DNA from: Dimorphilus gyrociliatus
Lineage: Eukaryota; Annelida; Polychaeta; Dinophilidae
Assembly: GCA_904063045.1 (NCBI GenBank)
Contig: CAJFCJ010000028.1
Span: forward strand, 248,001-312,000
Length of the DNA: 64,000 nt
Direction of reading: 5' to 3'
The stretch's first letter is position 1, and the number at the start of each line of letters is the position of its first letter. Under the pieces are notes generated by a model. The model was not told where the DNA came from. It was given only the letters and a program-made list of their open reading frames with translations, and made no database searches. Shown one piece after another: positions 26,905 through 48,330 of the stretch. The translations under genes were made by a program, and so were the position numbers.

Positions 26905-28062
26905 ATGTCAGAAGTAATAGAGGATGATAGTATTGATATGAACAAGTTAAATCAAGTATTAAAATCCTTGAATCAATAGTAAGTATGTGTATTGAGCGAT
27001 AAAATAATAGTTTAATTTACAATTATTCCTAGTACTGAATATGATATTCTTGCAAGAGAAGTCTTAGGTAAAGATATTGTTGTGTTCGAAGACAAAGTTG
27101 CATTTTCCGTTGAACTATCTACTAGTATTGCTCGAAATGCTCTAAAAAAGCTATTTCATTCAAATAAAGAACTGGATAATTTTGAAGTTTGCCGGCTATC
27201 AACAATTTTACTTCTTTTCTTTCCCGATGTTAATAGTGCTTGGAATCGAAGAAGGCACTTAATTCTAACAGGATTTCTACAACCAAAGGATGAGCTAATC
27301 TTTAGTAGTCTTATTTTAGGAAAATTTCCCAAGTGCTTTTCGGCTTTTTGTTATAGGTAATTGAATCCAATTATTTCAATCACATTATTAATCATATCTA
27401 TTTTAGGAGGTTTATAATTACTAGATGTGGCTTGTGTCTTGAAGATATAGTACAAAAGGAGGTTGAGGTGTGCGACAAAACAGCAAGATTATATAGTAAC
27501 AATTATTATTCATGGACTCATAGAATCTGGTTTGTTCAGTTATATTGTAAATCATCAGCTAAGAAATCAGAGGTAAAAAGACTTTGTATCTTATATTCTA
27601 ATTAAATAATTTCAATGTAATATCTATTTTATTTAGTTGTTAACTACTGAATTTTCAATATCGAAGAAATATGTCGAATACCATATAAGTGATTATAGTG
27701 GATTACAGTATCGTCAATTTCTTTTATCTTTAATGAATGAGTGCTTAAAAGAAGAGCTATATTTTACAGATTCCCTTATAAGAATCTATTCTGAGCACGA
27801 ATCTCTGTGGTATCATAAAAGATATGTACTTAATCAAATATTAAAAGGACGAAATAATCTAGAAAGAAAAGACTTAATAGAAAATGAAAAATTGTTTATC
27901 GATGACTTAAAAAAGAGGTTGTAATCTGCTAAATATGCATTAGAAGCTGTTTATTAAATGATTTTGTTTATTAACATTTACAGGAACGGCGATAATGAAA
28001 ATTTTATACAAAGAAACGTTCAGAATTATGAATCTTGGTTAAAAAGATCTTTAATGGCTTAA
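26905..28062 (+). CDS. PTAR1: Protein prenyltransferase alpha-subunit repeat protein PTAR1
   Basis: Alpha-type subunit that, from literature on human PTAR1, pairs with the RABGGTB beta subunit (GGTase-III) to add a geranylgeranyl group to the SNARE YKT6. Five exons (26905-26978, 27033-27356, 27407-27572, 27637-27917, 27984-28062) give 307 aa, shorter than the roughly 400 aa human protein. PFTA-type repeats are visible: NSAWNRRRHLILTGFLQP, NNYYSWTHRIWFVQ, SGLQYRQFLLSL, ESLWYHKRYVLNQ. The central insert of the vertebrate protein is missing. It shares a promoter with BORCS7, itself a membrane-trafficking gene. Confidence 0.85.
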
Positions 28063-29015
28063 TGGAGCAATTGTTCATATTGAAGATGTCTCCTTGAAAT
28101 TTATTACTCAGCTTTAATGATATCTTCTCAAAGTCACATTGAAAGAAATCAACCTTAATCTAATTTTAGCTGTTACGAAAAGACTCGCAGGTCTAATTAT
28201 AAAGAATTTAAGCCATATGATATATCTTAATGTTTTGCGTAATTGGTTTTGTCTTTCGTGGCTGTAAGCTGTGCTTAAGTAATATCAACATGTATATTGA
28301 ATATTCTTAGTAATTGCAGACTTCACCTTCAAGAAAGACATTTCATTTCGTTTAAATATTATAAAAAGTTTATAAGGGTTTCCAGTAAATTGCTCAGTTT
28401 CTATATTAAATAATATTATTTGTGGGTGTATTTTTGTTATATAAATAGATCCCTATTGTCAGCAGGAATTCTGTACAAAGTAAGTTCTAAAACTCTACTA
28501 CACTAAGTCATATTGTTTTTTATTAATTATTAAATATAATTATACTATTTATATGTAATGTTGCTTTGTTTATAATTAGGTTATTATATAGCTTCCGTCA
28601 ACAATTCCTTTGAATAGTCACGAGCTTTGTGTTCTTTCAAATTGAGGAACAAAGCTAATTAGGAGGAATAGGTTCTATTCAAAAATTTATTATTCGGATA
28701 TTTTATCAATTTTAATTGGTATATGTTCACTAAAATTTAATGAAATAAATTTGCAGCATTAGGATCGAAATAATGAAAAAAAGACATGCAGCCATGAACT
28801 AAATATAATCTCTGCAAATAAAGATCACATAAAAATTTCGCCAGTGAATCGAAAGAACAGACAAGATCTCATTGATTTTCTGATCGTGTATAACAAAAAA
28901 TAAGGAAATATGTTTTATATCCTGCAAACTCTTTTATGCGGCATTTCCTTCTTTGAGGCGGATGTAACAGACAAATCGTGAATATATATTATGCCAGTAG
29001 ATATTTTTTCTCCGC
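28063..29015. other. Convergent gap between PTAR1 and PHTF
   Basis: 953 bp of AT-rich DNA with no protein-coding signal. It must hold both 3'UTRs. No tRNA, snRNA or transposon signature was recognised. Confidence 0.45.
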
Positions 29016-36873
<7,858 letters not shown>

Positions 36874-38931
36874 ATCTTTTTTATAATGATGTGTTTAAGG
36901 CTGCCAATCAAATTTGATACTGCGAAGAATTTTTTTGAAGTTAGGAGCGTCACTCGTTGGGGAAGAGTGGTAGCGACCTTTAGTCCTTCTAGAATCTAGA
37001 TCAGTTCATCAACATAAGCAATTCAAGGCACTGCTCGAAAAGAGGAATATATATTGTTTATTGGCCAGAAGAGTAAAAGTTAACACTACCTTATTGTTTT
37101 GTTTAGATAACAAATTTAATATTATTAATAATAAATTTCGACCCACTGTAATTGCTCGATCTCGTGAAAAAATATATAATTTTTTCCTAAAGTTTCGTCA
37201 ACAAATGCCAGGGTCTTACTAAAATCTGCTTTTTATATTAGTAACACTTGTTTCGATAGTTTTAGTAAACTCTCATTTTACAACAAATGCTATTCTTTTT
37301 CCATCAACACAAATGTTATTCGTTAGAGATTTGAAGTATCAAAAAATGTGGTACATCAATTCTATTTTTAAATAATATATTCATTCAATTAATTATTAAT
37401 AATAAAATCATTTCAATAGAATTTTTGAATTAGAATCTAATTTTTATGATGATATAATAAAAAAACCTATTATTACAGTAAAATTCCCCATTTTTTTTGG
37501 AGAAAAACAAGTAAATAAGAAATAAAACATCAAGAAATATTTACAAGTATTACAGAGAAATGTGGCTTCTGTTGCTGCTTTGAAATTCTCAGTTAAAAAA
37601 TTCATTCACTCTCCCTCCTTCTTATTCCTAGAAAAAACATTAGAAAGTTACTTGAAGATAAAAAAAAAGAGAAATTTGGACTTTAATCATATAAACTCGG
37701 TTCAGGAAGGAAATAAAACTATTGTTCCATAACGAAATGTATACACTAATAGATAGAAGAAAGAAGACAGTATAAATGAGTAATAGGTGGAGAGAGGTTG
37801 GTGGTTGGGACACTCGGTGCACAAAACAAAGAAGATAACAGATTGTCCAGAGGAATAGATACAGACGATTTATCCTTGCCAATAATCAAGTGGAAATGAA
37901 ATTTATTTTGTCAATATATCGTCGAAGAAAATGATATATAAACTTTTTTTAAATATAGAAATACATTATCTTCATATCTAAACATATTCTATTTAATCAT
38001 TTAGTTGATTAGGTATCGAATAGATTAAAGCTTTGTAATATTAGCTATATTATTATACTTATTTCTATAATTCTCTTTTTATATGAAATGCTCCCTTCTA
38101 TCAGAAAGGAATAACATTTTGCTCTTTGCTATTTCCTCTCATTTTTCCCCCTTAATTTTCTTTTCATTTCTTTTTTTACAGATGTATAGACCTATAATTA
38201 TGAGTGAACACTATATGATGTTTTTTTTTATCTATTGTTAAATCCTCTACAATGATTGATTCGGCGGAAAAAGCATCAAGAAGAGAAAGGAAGTGATTGA
38301 TTGATGATAATTGCTTTAAAATGTTAAAATCTTAAATTTCACTCTTCTTCCTCCTCTTCTGACTCCAAGTGACAATAAGAGAAAATAGGAAAATGTTGAA
38401 AAAAGGCTGAAGTATTTATTGGAAAAGAAAAGAGGAAAAAGAGGAAGTAAATATCTTTCGAGATTAGTTTGATTATAAAACAAACTGAATTAACAAATTT
38501 AGATTAATTTATTCTCAAATAAGATAACATGATATTCCAGTAAGACCCTCTTATTAATAATATTCTATTACTATAAAATATCTACTATTTAAAGAGAAAT
38601 ATATAATAAACGAATAAAACAAACAAATAGAATGAACAGCGGGATATTTAATTACGCCTATCAAAACATACCTGTAAATTTTAGCAATTATCAATATACA
38701 TTTCAAAAACATAAAGTATCATTATCATTAAAATCATTCATTTATCACTAATTACAAACCTCTGAATAACATTAATAAAGAAAAAGAAGAGTAACTGTAG
38801 GGGAGAATATTGCTTAAATGTTATTTTTGTGGTTTTAATAAGTTACGGTAACTCTATATATATATTATAAGTGAATGTCTTTATTGATTCTTATTCAATG
38901 TTCCTCGCATGACTGACTAGTCATACCATAC
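36874..38931. other. Gene-poor region upstream of PHTF
   Basis: About 2 kb. The PHTF promoter should be in the first few hundred bases. The remainder is AT-rich with no ATG-initiated frame of recognisable content. An open frame at 37640-37882 (minus) lacks an ATG start and resembles low-complexity hydrophobic noise. Confidence 0.4.
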
Positions 38932-39506
38932 ATGATATCTGAAACTTCTCGCTATTCAAACATATGTCTCAATTCCCGAGTATTTATGGCACGAAAGCTG
39001 TTATACTTTCTCGTTTTAAATGTCATAGATAACTTGGTTATTTCAGCCGACTCTTGTAATAATTGTACAGAGTTTGAATATTGTGATAGAGGCGGCCAAA
39101 ATGAATGCTTACCTTGTTCCAAGATTCAAACGGAGGATCAGTTCGAGAAAAGCTGTCCTTTTGTCTCAGCAATTAAAAAGTTTTGCTTAAAGGGTAAAGA
39201 AGCAAATATTCTTTTGAATAAGTTGGATTATTGCAAGAATATGAAAATTTACACTACAAAAACAGGTATGAGCAATTTAACTTCAATATTACTAGCTTTT
39301 CCCCATTTCTAAATGTCTTTTACTTAGAAGCAAACTGTACAAAATGCAATTCAATTGGCCTTCCAGTAATCTGCTCAGTTTCTGTCTTCCTAAATGTCGT
39401 AACACTAATTTATCTCATAAGCTCTTATCAATATCGAAAGAGAAACCGTCCACCCGTTCGCCGTTTTGTGGAAGAAACCGGAAATAGGATCGTTGATGTA
39501 TCATGA
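38932..39506 (+). CDS. Small Cys-rich type I membrane protein, unnamed
   Basis: I do not recognise an orthologue. Two exons (38932-39265, 39328-39506) joined in phase encode 170 aa. A second in-frame ATG at 38986 would begin MARKLLYFLVLNVIDNLVIS, a better signal peptide, and may be the true start. The ectodomain has about ten cysteines in a spacing such as CNNCTEFEYC and CLPCSK. A transmembrane segment follows (LPVICSVSVFLNVVTLIYLI), then a basic 26-aa tail (YQYRKRNRPPVRR). This build resembles small atypical TNF-receptor-like molecules, but that comparison is inference only. It stands alone in gene-poor DNA. Confidence 0.65.
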
Positions 39507-40179
39507 ACAAAAAAAAAATTCACAGCCCCGATTAGCTAATCAAGAAGACAACAAGAAAGTAAACTAATAATGAACAAGCCATCGAACAACTTATTAATTG
39601 AAGACATTCCGTAAAGAGTATTGTAAATAGCAAGTCAGTTTTCTCAAGTGATGAAATTGTTTCATATAAGAATAAAGCATAATATTTTCATATGTAAAAC
39701 GTTTTCATGGATACGCTATTCGTCTGATAGTCAAAATATATATTCAGGAGCTATTAACATGAAATGCTACCTATTGATTGTCGGCGCTCTATTGTAGAGA
39801 GAACGAAGGGTATATTATATATTGTATACCTTTATGTGTAATATCAAGTTTAAATTTCTATAAAAGTAAAATCTTTTGCAGTTATGTTACAGTTTTTATT
39901 AAAACAAGTAAACAAAGTTTCGTATTCTGTATATATATATATATATGTATATATTAATATATTTTTCCTATTTTGTTCTGTTTTTTTTTTCTATTAAAAT
40001 GAAAATGTTTCTTTTAAAAATATATTGGAAAACGCTGAATAAATTAAATAAATTTAAAGAGTTTAAGAGCACAAAAGCAGATCCTTCCAACTTGATCAAA
40101 CTTAATGAATCGCAAATCATAAAAGTTTTTCCATGAAGATATAAATATATATATATATATATACTGTATATATACTGTA

Positions 40180-40229
<50 letters not shown>

Positions 40230-40437
40230 GAAAGAGTGGTATTTTTTTATTCCTACAGCTTTTAGTTTAAACCAAAGAAAATAACGAAAAAAAGAAAAAA
40301 ATAAAGAAATATATAATGAACTTTTATACAATCAACAAGACTTATCTTAAAGTATCAACAATAAAAAAATATAATATAACTTTTTATAAATTTAAAACAT
40401 GTACAATAACATACAAAAGAAAAGCTAAGGTGATAAA
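39507..40437. other. Gap with BPTF 3'UTR and a long (TA)n array
   Basis: No gene. It contains (TA)-rich arrays at 39931-39962 and 40142-40226. The second includes two copies of TATACTGTATA. The BPTF 3'UTR should enter from the right. Confidence 0.5.
40142..40226. repeat. (TA)n microsatellite with TATACTGTATA units
   Basis: About 85 bp of alternating TA broken by two TATACTGTATA units and one ATTTATA. It could form cruciform structures and is likely length-polymorphic. Confidence 0.8.
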
Positions 40438-41928
40438 CTAACTAATCTGCTTTTGCAATCCTTTTATCTTTTGTACGAAGAATTTTTCTAGTCCATCAGC
40501 GCATTTATAATAATTTGTGTTTGAATCATTATATAGTCTGCAATTATGAAATACCCTCATGACGTCGTTAGTAAATTGATCTAGAGTTGCGTATTCCCTT
40601 CCAGTTGCTCGCTCCTGAATAGTTTTAAAGTCAATTGGATCTTTGATAACTTGATAATAATCGGGGGCGTCTTTTTTGTCGACGGGTTCTAAGAAAGGCC
40701 ATGCGTATCTATGTACTTTAAGTTGTTTTAAAAGGTTTTCTAATTCTCTGTAATCGGCATCAGACAGCTGTTTGTTGCTATTGCTATCTGTCGTACAGCG
40801 AGGACAAACGTATGTAGCTAGATCGTCCGCTTCTCCTTTGGATATTCCTACACAATCTCCATGAAACCAATCTTGACATCTGTCGCATCCTATGTAGAAT
40901 TCTGTCGGATCATAGGGTTTACGGCATAGACAGTACACTTCATTCTCCGTCTTATTTTGCTGGGTTTTACACTCGTCACAAACGTAAGACTCGATAGCCC
41001 TCGCTTCATCTTCTTCTATTCCCACGCAACTTCCATGAAACCAATTTGAACACATATCACAGCCTATGTAAAATTTGCTCTCATCGTACGGGGTCTTGCA
41101 AACGCAAAACAATCGATTCGTTCTCTTCGGTATCCTTTTCCCTCTCATTGATTCCATTTCCATAGGAAAAGGACGCTTTCTCGGAGGTGGTATAGATGAC
41201 GGAGATAGCGTAACTGCTGTGGACGAAATTGTACCACTAGATGACAAAAGTCTCTTTTGTCTCTCCGACAATGGATTTGAAGATGGATATGACGGATCAA
41301 CTTCCATTCCTTTAGATGGGTGATCTGTTTCAAGGTTACGTTGCATGGCTGCTAATTTAGCTTGTTTATCAGGATCAGATGTTTGTTCCATTGCTCTTCG
41401 AACCACTGAAGGAAGATTTGAGAGAGATAAGATGAGTTTCGAAAACAGAAAAGAATTCACGAAATTATATATAAAAAAGAACATATATATGTCTATATAT
41501 ATATCTAATTAATAACTTTTTTAATAATACATTGACTCTTTTATAGACAATTCTATCTAGGGACTTACTAAAGATTCTTTCCTCTAAACAAGGTACAAAA
41601 CAACTACTATAATTAAACATTCTCTATATGGATAACGATAGGAAAATTGTTGATTGATTAGTAATTTCGCCTGATATTATAATTATTTTTTTTTCTCTTT
41701 TTTTACACAAATAACCGATAAAAAGAAATATTAGAGAAATATTTATTCAAATTTAAAATATCACGTAATTATTATATAAAATAAAAGAGGATAATTATTA
41801 AAGAATTTTTATATTCTTAAATAAGCTACTTTTTTAATATTTTTTTTGCACTGGATGATGAGTATTGAATAATGAACAACAGGGAGAGGAGGGAGGGTGG
41901 GGTTGTAATAGTTGACAAAGGATAAGTT

Positions 41929-41962
<34 letters not shown>

Positions 41963-44900
41963 CTTTAAATTTATATATATATATATATTTAAATTTATAT
42001 ATATAAGCATATTAAATATCTTGCTTTCACAAAAAAAGAAAGAATATGCAATAGGTCATTAACCTTGCAAAAAAAAAAAGAAAGAAGATAAAACCACTTG
42101 TAAACTTAGTATACTGACTTTTTTTATTAAATAACTGACAAAATTAATTTTCTAAAAGAATAAACTAAATTTTTTGTAATTTTTTTAAAAAAAAACAACA
42201 AAGATTAACCATTTGTTTCTTTAAATATCAAATATTCTGATTTACCCGCATATATACTTACTGTGATGTAACATTTCTGAAGATATTTTATATTTTCCTT
42301 GTTGGTCTTGTGATTGCTGTGAATTATTTGGTACAGTTGTGGTAGAAGCTGCAGATGGTTGTTTTACGTCTTGGGCGCCTGGAGAGGCATTTGTTGTTGC
42401 CAAAGTTGTCACACTGGAGGTATTTACCATAGTAACTGGTGCAGTTTGAGATGTTAGTTTAGCGGGTGATGGTTGCAGTTGAACAGTTTGGACGGGAGTT
42501 TGTTGCTGTTGAAAAAATATATTTTAAAAACTAATATGCTTATGTAAGAATAGTTTCCTTACCCTAACAATGACAGGTTGAGGAACTGCCTGTCTAATTA
42601 TAACTTGTGGTGCGGTCTTTTGTACAAACTGAGCCCTCACAACTCCCCCTGAACTTATTGGAATCAAACGAACAGGATTATTTCCTTGCTGCTGTACATT
42701 CAGTAAAACAGGCCTTTGCTGCTGCTGAGATTGCTGCACCTGTCCTTGTTGAATTGCTTGTGGCTTAATAGCAATTTGGGGCTGTGCGTTCTGTTGCGGA
42801 CTCCTGACAGCTAATTGAGCTCTCATTAGCTGCCCCGTTGGTGTTCTTATCACTAATTGTCTTTCTTGACCTGGCTGTGATGGTTGTTGGACGATTATTT
42901 GTTGTTGAGGGGATTGCTGATTTTGCTGTTGACTTTGTTGCTGTTGTTGTTGCTGCTGCTGAGAAGACTGAAACACAACTTGAGGTCGTCTTGTTTGAAC
43001 AACAAATCGACCATCAGGGGTTTGTACAATTTGTTGATGTGGTTGAAGACCTCGAACTTGAATTCTACCAGATGCATCTTTTATAATGGAAACACCTGAG
43101 GATCCCGATGAAGGTGAACTTTGTATTGGTTTCTTTATGGTTGAAGTAGGTAGTCTAACAAAATTTTTTGCTGAAACTGAAGGACTTTGAACTACCAATG
43201 TTCTTGGAGCCAGTGGTCTGTGAATCGCCGTTGGAGAAGGCCGAATTTGAAGTTTCGGTGTCTCCAGTTTCTTCTTATCTTCATTTAACTTCTCAAGCAC
43301 ATTTGCTTTACTTCTAGCTGTTACCCGATGTTCTGAGAATTGCTTAATTTGCCATAATTCCAATTGATCTTCATTTATCCATTCTTCGGTAACTGACGGA
43401 TCTTTTTGTTTGGGAGAGGCTGCTCTACGTCTCTCTCGCAAGCCACTACGAATAGGGGTGTATTCGTCACGATGACCAACTCCTCCTATAGGAACCACAA
43501 TCTTTCTCTGCAAATATTGAGTTTGTAAACCATATACTCCTCTATGTCTTTTTTGTAAAAGTTCTGTAGTAATTATTTCATTATCAGTTGAAACTGTGTG
43601 TGGACCAGGAGCCGTAGTCGGTTTATAATCCAAATCATCCCAACGTATACATGCCCATAAAACTCTTAATTGCAAAGCACATGCTGATAGACAACTGCTT
43701 AGAGTCATTCGAAATCGCCAGCAAGTTGAAAATAAAGGCCGAGGACAAGGATATATCCATTCAGGCACTGACTTTGAGCCATAGTGAAATCCTGGTATTT
43801 GCTTTGTGATATTTCTCGCTAAACGACGTAATTCCAATTTGTCACAGAGCAATATAGATCGTTTCCCCCTTAAACAGAATTTTTGAACAACGGGTAAATG
43901 ACCACGCCGTTTCTTTCGCTGACCAGTACCTGGCGGCTGCTTAACCTGTTTCAAGACAATTAATATGAAAATAATTTAAATAAAACGAAGGAAGAGGCAC
44001 TCACTTTATCTTTCGTATCAAATTTGTATTGTTCTATTTTCGTTTCTAAGGCTGTTGCCAATTTGGAATCTACAGCTATAGTATTTCCACTTGGTGTAGT
44101 AACGTAAGCAACCATATCATTCTTATCTATTCTGCCTTCAGTAACTTTAAGTTGACGGCCAATACAAGTTGGAGAATAGCAATTCTGATCACAACTTGGG
44201 GAATAACATGTCGTTGATGTCCCTCTCTTTTTTAAATTTCCTCCTTCTTGCGCCTTTTTATATGCATTGAGCGCTATTAGAAGAGATCTACGGTGTTTTA
44301 TAGTATTAACAACTTGTCGTGATCTTCTTTCTAATAAAGCATCTAATTTAGCTGCTTTATCTGTCATTTTCGGAAACCACGTCCTATCCGCTAAACCTTT
44401 AGACACATCTATCACGCCATCTTGTTGCTGTAATTCTTTCTCGTCCGATTTACTCTTATTGTCTATTTCTTCTGCAGATGGCTGTAATTCATTTTCAGTG
44501 TCAAATTTTGTCTCATTCTCATTCGTATCCATTTTTTCCTTTCCCTCATTACTTTCTTCCTCAATCTTATTCCTGTTTCTGTTTGCAATCCCACGCAATC
44601 CGACTGAACTCATATCGATAATCCTATGTTTACGAGTTATTGAAACCCATAGCCAACCGAAGCAACCCCAATATAATCTGTATTCTTCACCTTTTTGTTT
44701 CCACACCTGATGCCTAAATCCTTTGCTATTCTTTATCCAGGCAGTTTTGGCAACATACTCTTCATCATCCTTCTTTTTCTTTTTTCTTTCATCTCTTGCA
44801 GCTTGGGTTTGACGTATCAATCTATAATGGCCAACATGTTCGTTCCAAATAGGATTTAATACTACAGATTTTATGCAAGCCTCTAAAATAGCAAGGGCTA

Positions 44901-47128
44901 ACGAAAAATCTTTGGGAGACATACACATGTTGATAGCTCTCAGCCAGTTATGCCTATGTGATGGCCAATTATGATGCATGAAAACAGGTGGAATTGCATT
45001 TTCTAATTGTTCGACACTTGATCTTAGAGTTCTAACAATACTTTCATGATTGCCGAATGTTGTACCATTCCAGGAAAAGTGAGACACGGTAGTTAAAGAG
45101 AATTTATGAGACAGATGCCGTCTTCTATCTCGTTCTTCTTGATTTTGTTGCTTTGTAAGTCCGAGTTCAGATGAATTCATATGGTTAACATATTGTCTAT
45201 AATTTCCCTCCATCCCTAATTTATATAGAGAGTCAGGAGGACGGGCAGGAAGTGGTGGCATTTCAAACTGACGCTGCTGGCGAGGAGCCCTGGTCCCCGA
45301 TACAGAGTCAGTAAAAACACGAGGGGTTAGTGATCCTGTTTTAGAACGTGTTACAATACCACGACGCTCTGCAAAAGAGTTGTTAGATGACAGAGTTAGT
45401 TTAGAATTAATTAAGAGTATCAGTCTTTTTTCTTTAATATATATATAATATATATATCTTACCATTAGATTCCAGTGTATCTTCTATATCTTCTCCACTT
45501 CGTTCAGATGTAGCTTCAGGAGAATTCTAGAATAACAATGGTAAATTACCTTCGAACATAATGATAACAAATAAAAGTAAAAATACCGTTGTTTCTTCCT
45601 TAATCTCATCTTTTATTTCATTATTTAATGGTTGTTCTTCTTTAATATCTGTTTCAGACTTTGTTTCCGTCATTTCCAGATCTTCACCATTTGGAATGTT
45701 TTCACTGGGACTACCTGTATCTTGTATATCGTTTACAATATCTGCTTCCTCCAATTCACCTTTAACGCCATTAATTGATTCAGTTCTTTCATCTGCTAGA
45801 GATTTAAATGCTTTAGATTCTTCTTCTAAAACAGTTTGACAGCCCTTTGGTATTCTATATTTATCTGTCAAAGTTTTTGTTATTTCCATATGTTCTGTTA
45901 ATAGAGCCTCGTGACTCAATAATTCAGATTTGAGCCTCTTCTCATACTTCTCTCCGTCCAATTTTTCAATGATTTCTTTTAAGCCTTGAACAGAAGAGAA
46001 ATAATAAATTTTATCCGTAGATTCTACAATAAGGCGTCTAGAAAGGAGCCAATATCTTCTTCCGTGTCTATCAAATCCTAGAGCTTCCTGTCGTAAATGT
46101 TCTAAAGGTAAACAATCAGTAACTCCTGTTACCAATGATGCCCTACATATGCCACACAACCACTCATCCTGAGGAACTTGAGCTAGTGGAGGATCTGCAC
46201 ATTCCAAATGATATACAGCCGGACATCTATCACAGCAAATTAAATCTCCTCCTTTATAACACAATCTGCAATGTTCTTCGTGTCGAATATCTTCAGGTGT
46301 TTTCGAAATTTCATTTCGAACAGCACTCGTTGTTAAAAAGATATCGACAAGAGTTTTTAGAACAATTAAACGTTCCTTGACGTTCGTTAGGGAGTAATGT
46401 TGCTTGCTTAGTATCTCTTCCGCGGAACTTGGAACATCTTTTCTTGAATTCAAGTAAGATCTCACAGCCTCACACCAGGTTATAGAGTCATTGAAAAAAA
46501 AACAAACGTTAATTGAGTCTTTGGCATCCTGAGGCCCAAAAGTGGTATTAGTGCTATCTTCTTCTCTCATGATTGCTTTAAAAAGTGTAATATGCACTTC
46601 GCTTAAAATCATACTATTCTCAGACACAGATAAAGCCATGCAGAAATCTTCTAATCGAAATGGAGAGAGCCTCAATATAGTTTTAAATCTCCACAGAACT
46701 TCATATACTTCTAGGCATGTAGTAACATCATCTACTTCAAGTAAAAGGTCTGTACAAGACTCTGGCAGTACCAACTCAGGTAGATTCTCATCATCTGGAA
46801 TTGGAATTGGTGTTCTGACGGGAGAGGGAGGAATTGAATCAAAGTTTATTTCTTCATCTTCCTCCTCCTCTTCTAGTGGGGAAGTTACTCCTAAGCTAGA
46901 GAGTTCATCTTCGCTTTCAGGCTCTTCCAAAACATCCTTATAAATTTCTTCAAATTTTCGCTTTGAGCGATTTCTCGTTAAAACCCCAGTGTGAAGGTCG
47001 TCCTCTTCCGGATGTTCATCATCGTCGCTTGGCGCGTACCATCGGGGTTTTCGTGGTTTTACAACGTTTTTCGCGCGAGTGGTACTTTTACGACCTTTTC
47101 CGCGGCCTCTACCTTTAGCTCGAGGCAT
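40438..47128 (-). CDS. BPTF: NURF chromatin-remodelling subunit BPTF/NURF301
   Basis: Largest subunit of the ISWI-containing NURF remodeller; it reads H3K4me3 and acetylated histones. Six exons (47128-45587, 45526-45463, 45368-44005, 43945-42563, 42505-42262, 41405-40438) sum to 5,565 nt, 1,854 aa, shorter than human BPTF (about 3,000). The N-terminus is basic and AT-hook-like ([14 protein letters not shown]). A DDT domain follows ([20 protein letters not shown]), then PHD1 ([20 protein letters not shown]). Exon 4 has a glutamine tract near 42894-42972. The last exon holds two tandem PHD fingers ([38 protein letters not shown]) and a bromodomain ([18 protein letters not shown], with the acetyl-lysine Asn in CRLYND). 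A short upstream ATG in strong context lies at 47249. Confidence 0.95.
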
Positions 47129-48079
47129 CCGAATTTACAATTTTGATCCAACAGGCTCAGGAATGACAGATTTCCTAACGAAAACAGTACTTTTCTTTTC
47201 AAATTACCGGCTTTCGAATGTTTTCGTGCAAACTCTTCACAGCAGCCATCTTAGTTATTGTAGTCACGTGATGTATTCATCTAACCTATCACCGTCCTTC
47301 GTTGTTTCGCTTTTAATAGCTATATTTTTTCAATTACTACCTTTGCACAAAGTTACTTAATACGTTCAGGTGTTAAATTTGCTCGAAAATGAGTTTTAAG
47401 CCAACAATCCACAATTTTTAACCGTCTGTACGCTAGGACGCTGTGCAAGCGCTGTCAGATCGCCGACTATTCGCTGTACTTAATGTCGTATGTATGTTGC
47501 GTATCATAGTGAAAAAAAGTCAATTTTTTTAAAGAAGTGGACAAAAATTAAACTTGTGAGTGAAAAGTAATATACTTTCTGGTTATCCAATGTTTAATTA
47601 GACGGATATTTGAGGCCTTTCGAATCAATGACGTCATTGAAAAGCATCCAATCAGCAATGATGTTACATTTCAAAAACGTATACCAGCTTGCATCAGTTC
47701 AACTTCTCATATCTTCACGTACAAAACTGAGCGGAACAAGGAACCAGATTATGTTTGCATTTCAAACTTCCGGAATTGAAGTTTAAATAAAGATGCTTTA
47801 TAAACAATTAAGATAACAATTAGAAGTGATGTATACTGTTTCCAGGCAGTGAATTTAAATATTTTTTATGACTTGTATATTATGATTAAGTCTCGTATGC
47901 AATTACTTGAATATTCGATACTAATGAAACAGTTTCATCTTCATTGTTTGACATTTTACAATAATTCTTTTTTACAGTTTTCTTTCCATTTGATTCTTAC
48001 AATTGTATAGTTTATGACATTCAGTAAAAAGATACTTAGAAGTGACATCATCTATGAGTGTTCATATAATGGTGCTAAT
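47129..48079. promoter_or_regulatory. BPTF upstream region
   Basis: It contains a YY1-like GCCATCTTA at 47245-47253 and the E-box TCACGTGA at 47264-47271. On the minus strand a 16-codon open frame starts at 47249 (AAGATGGCT context) and ends at 47199, before the BPTF start. Beyond about 47400 nothing coding was seen. Confidence 0.45.
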
Positions 48080-48330
48080 AAGTCATACAGCATGTATTCG
48101 TCATCACTTAATACACTAAAAAAAATTCTCTGAAAAAGCATGTAATTTTCTGCAGCTTTAAACCAATTTGTTTTCTCTTCATACAATTTGTAACAAAAAT
48201 CATTGAAGTCTATTTAATTAACTAGACATTTGGAAACGACTATGACAAACAAATATAATATATTCATACTATACACGCTGTACACAATAGTGTATATAAA
48301 GCCTTTAATTGATAATAAGATTCTTTTACT
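48080..48330 (-). pseudogene. Decayed C-type lectin exon, relative of the neighbouring lectin gene
   Basis: On the minus strand this segment reads FCYKLYEEKTNWFKAAEN and then SVLSDDE. It aligns with YCYKLNEEKTNWFKAEEN and SILSEDE in exon 2 of the lectin gene at 51.8-52.0 kb. The copy has an in-frame stop where the intact gene has DKWKEF (KCLVN then stop). It has also lost the Cys-Asn-Ala-Gln-Gly-Gly segment, now unrelated residues. Upstream, a weak match to the signal-peptide exon remains at about 48300-48330. No downstream exons were found. This looks like a broken partial duplicate. Confidence 0.75.

Noticed and set aside
37640..37882. 80-codon hydrophobic frame on the minus strand
   Set aside because: No ATG, low-complexity Leu/Phe/Ser content typical of AT-rich noise, no splice partners.
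42884..43099. Leu-rich frames on the plus strand within BPTF exon 4
   Set aside because: Antisense shadows of the glutamine tract on the minus strand.
47175..47207. Possible 33-bp intron in the BPTF 5'UTR (GTAATT...TTCGTTAG)
   Set aside because: Shorter than any other intron in the window (minimum about 45 bp); an unspliced leader is more likely.
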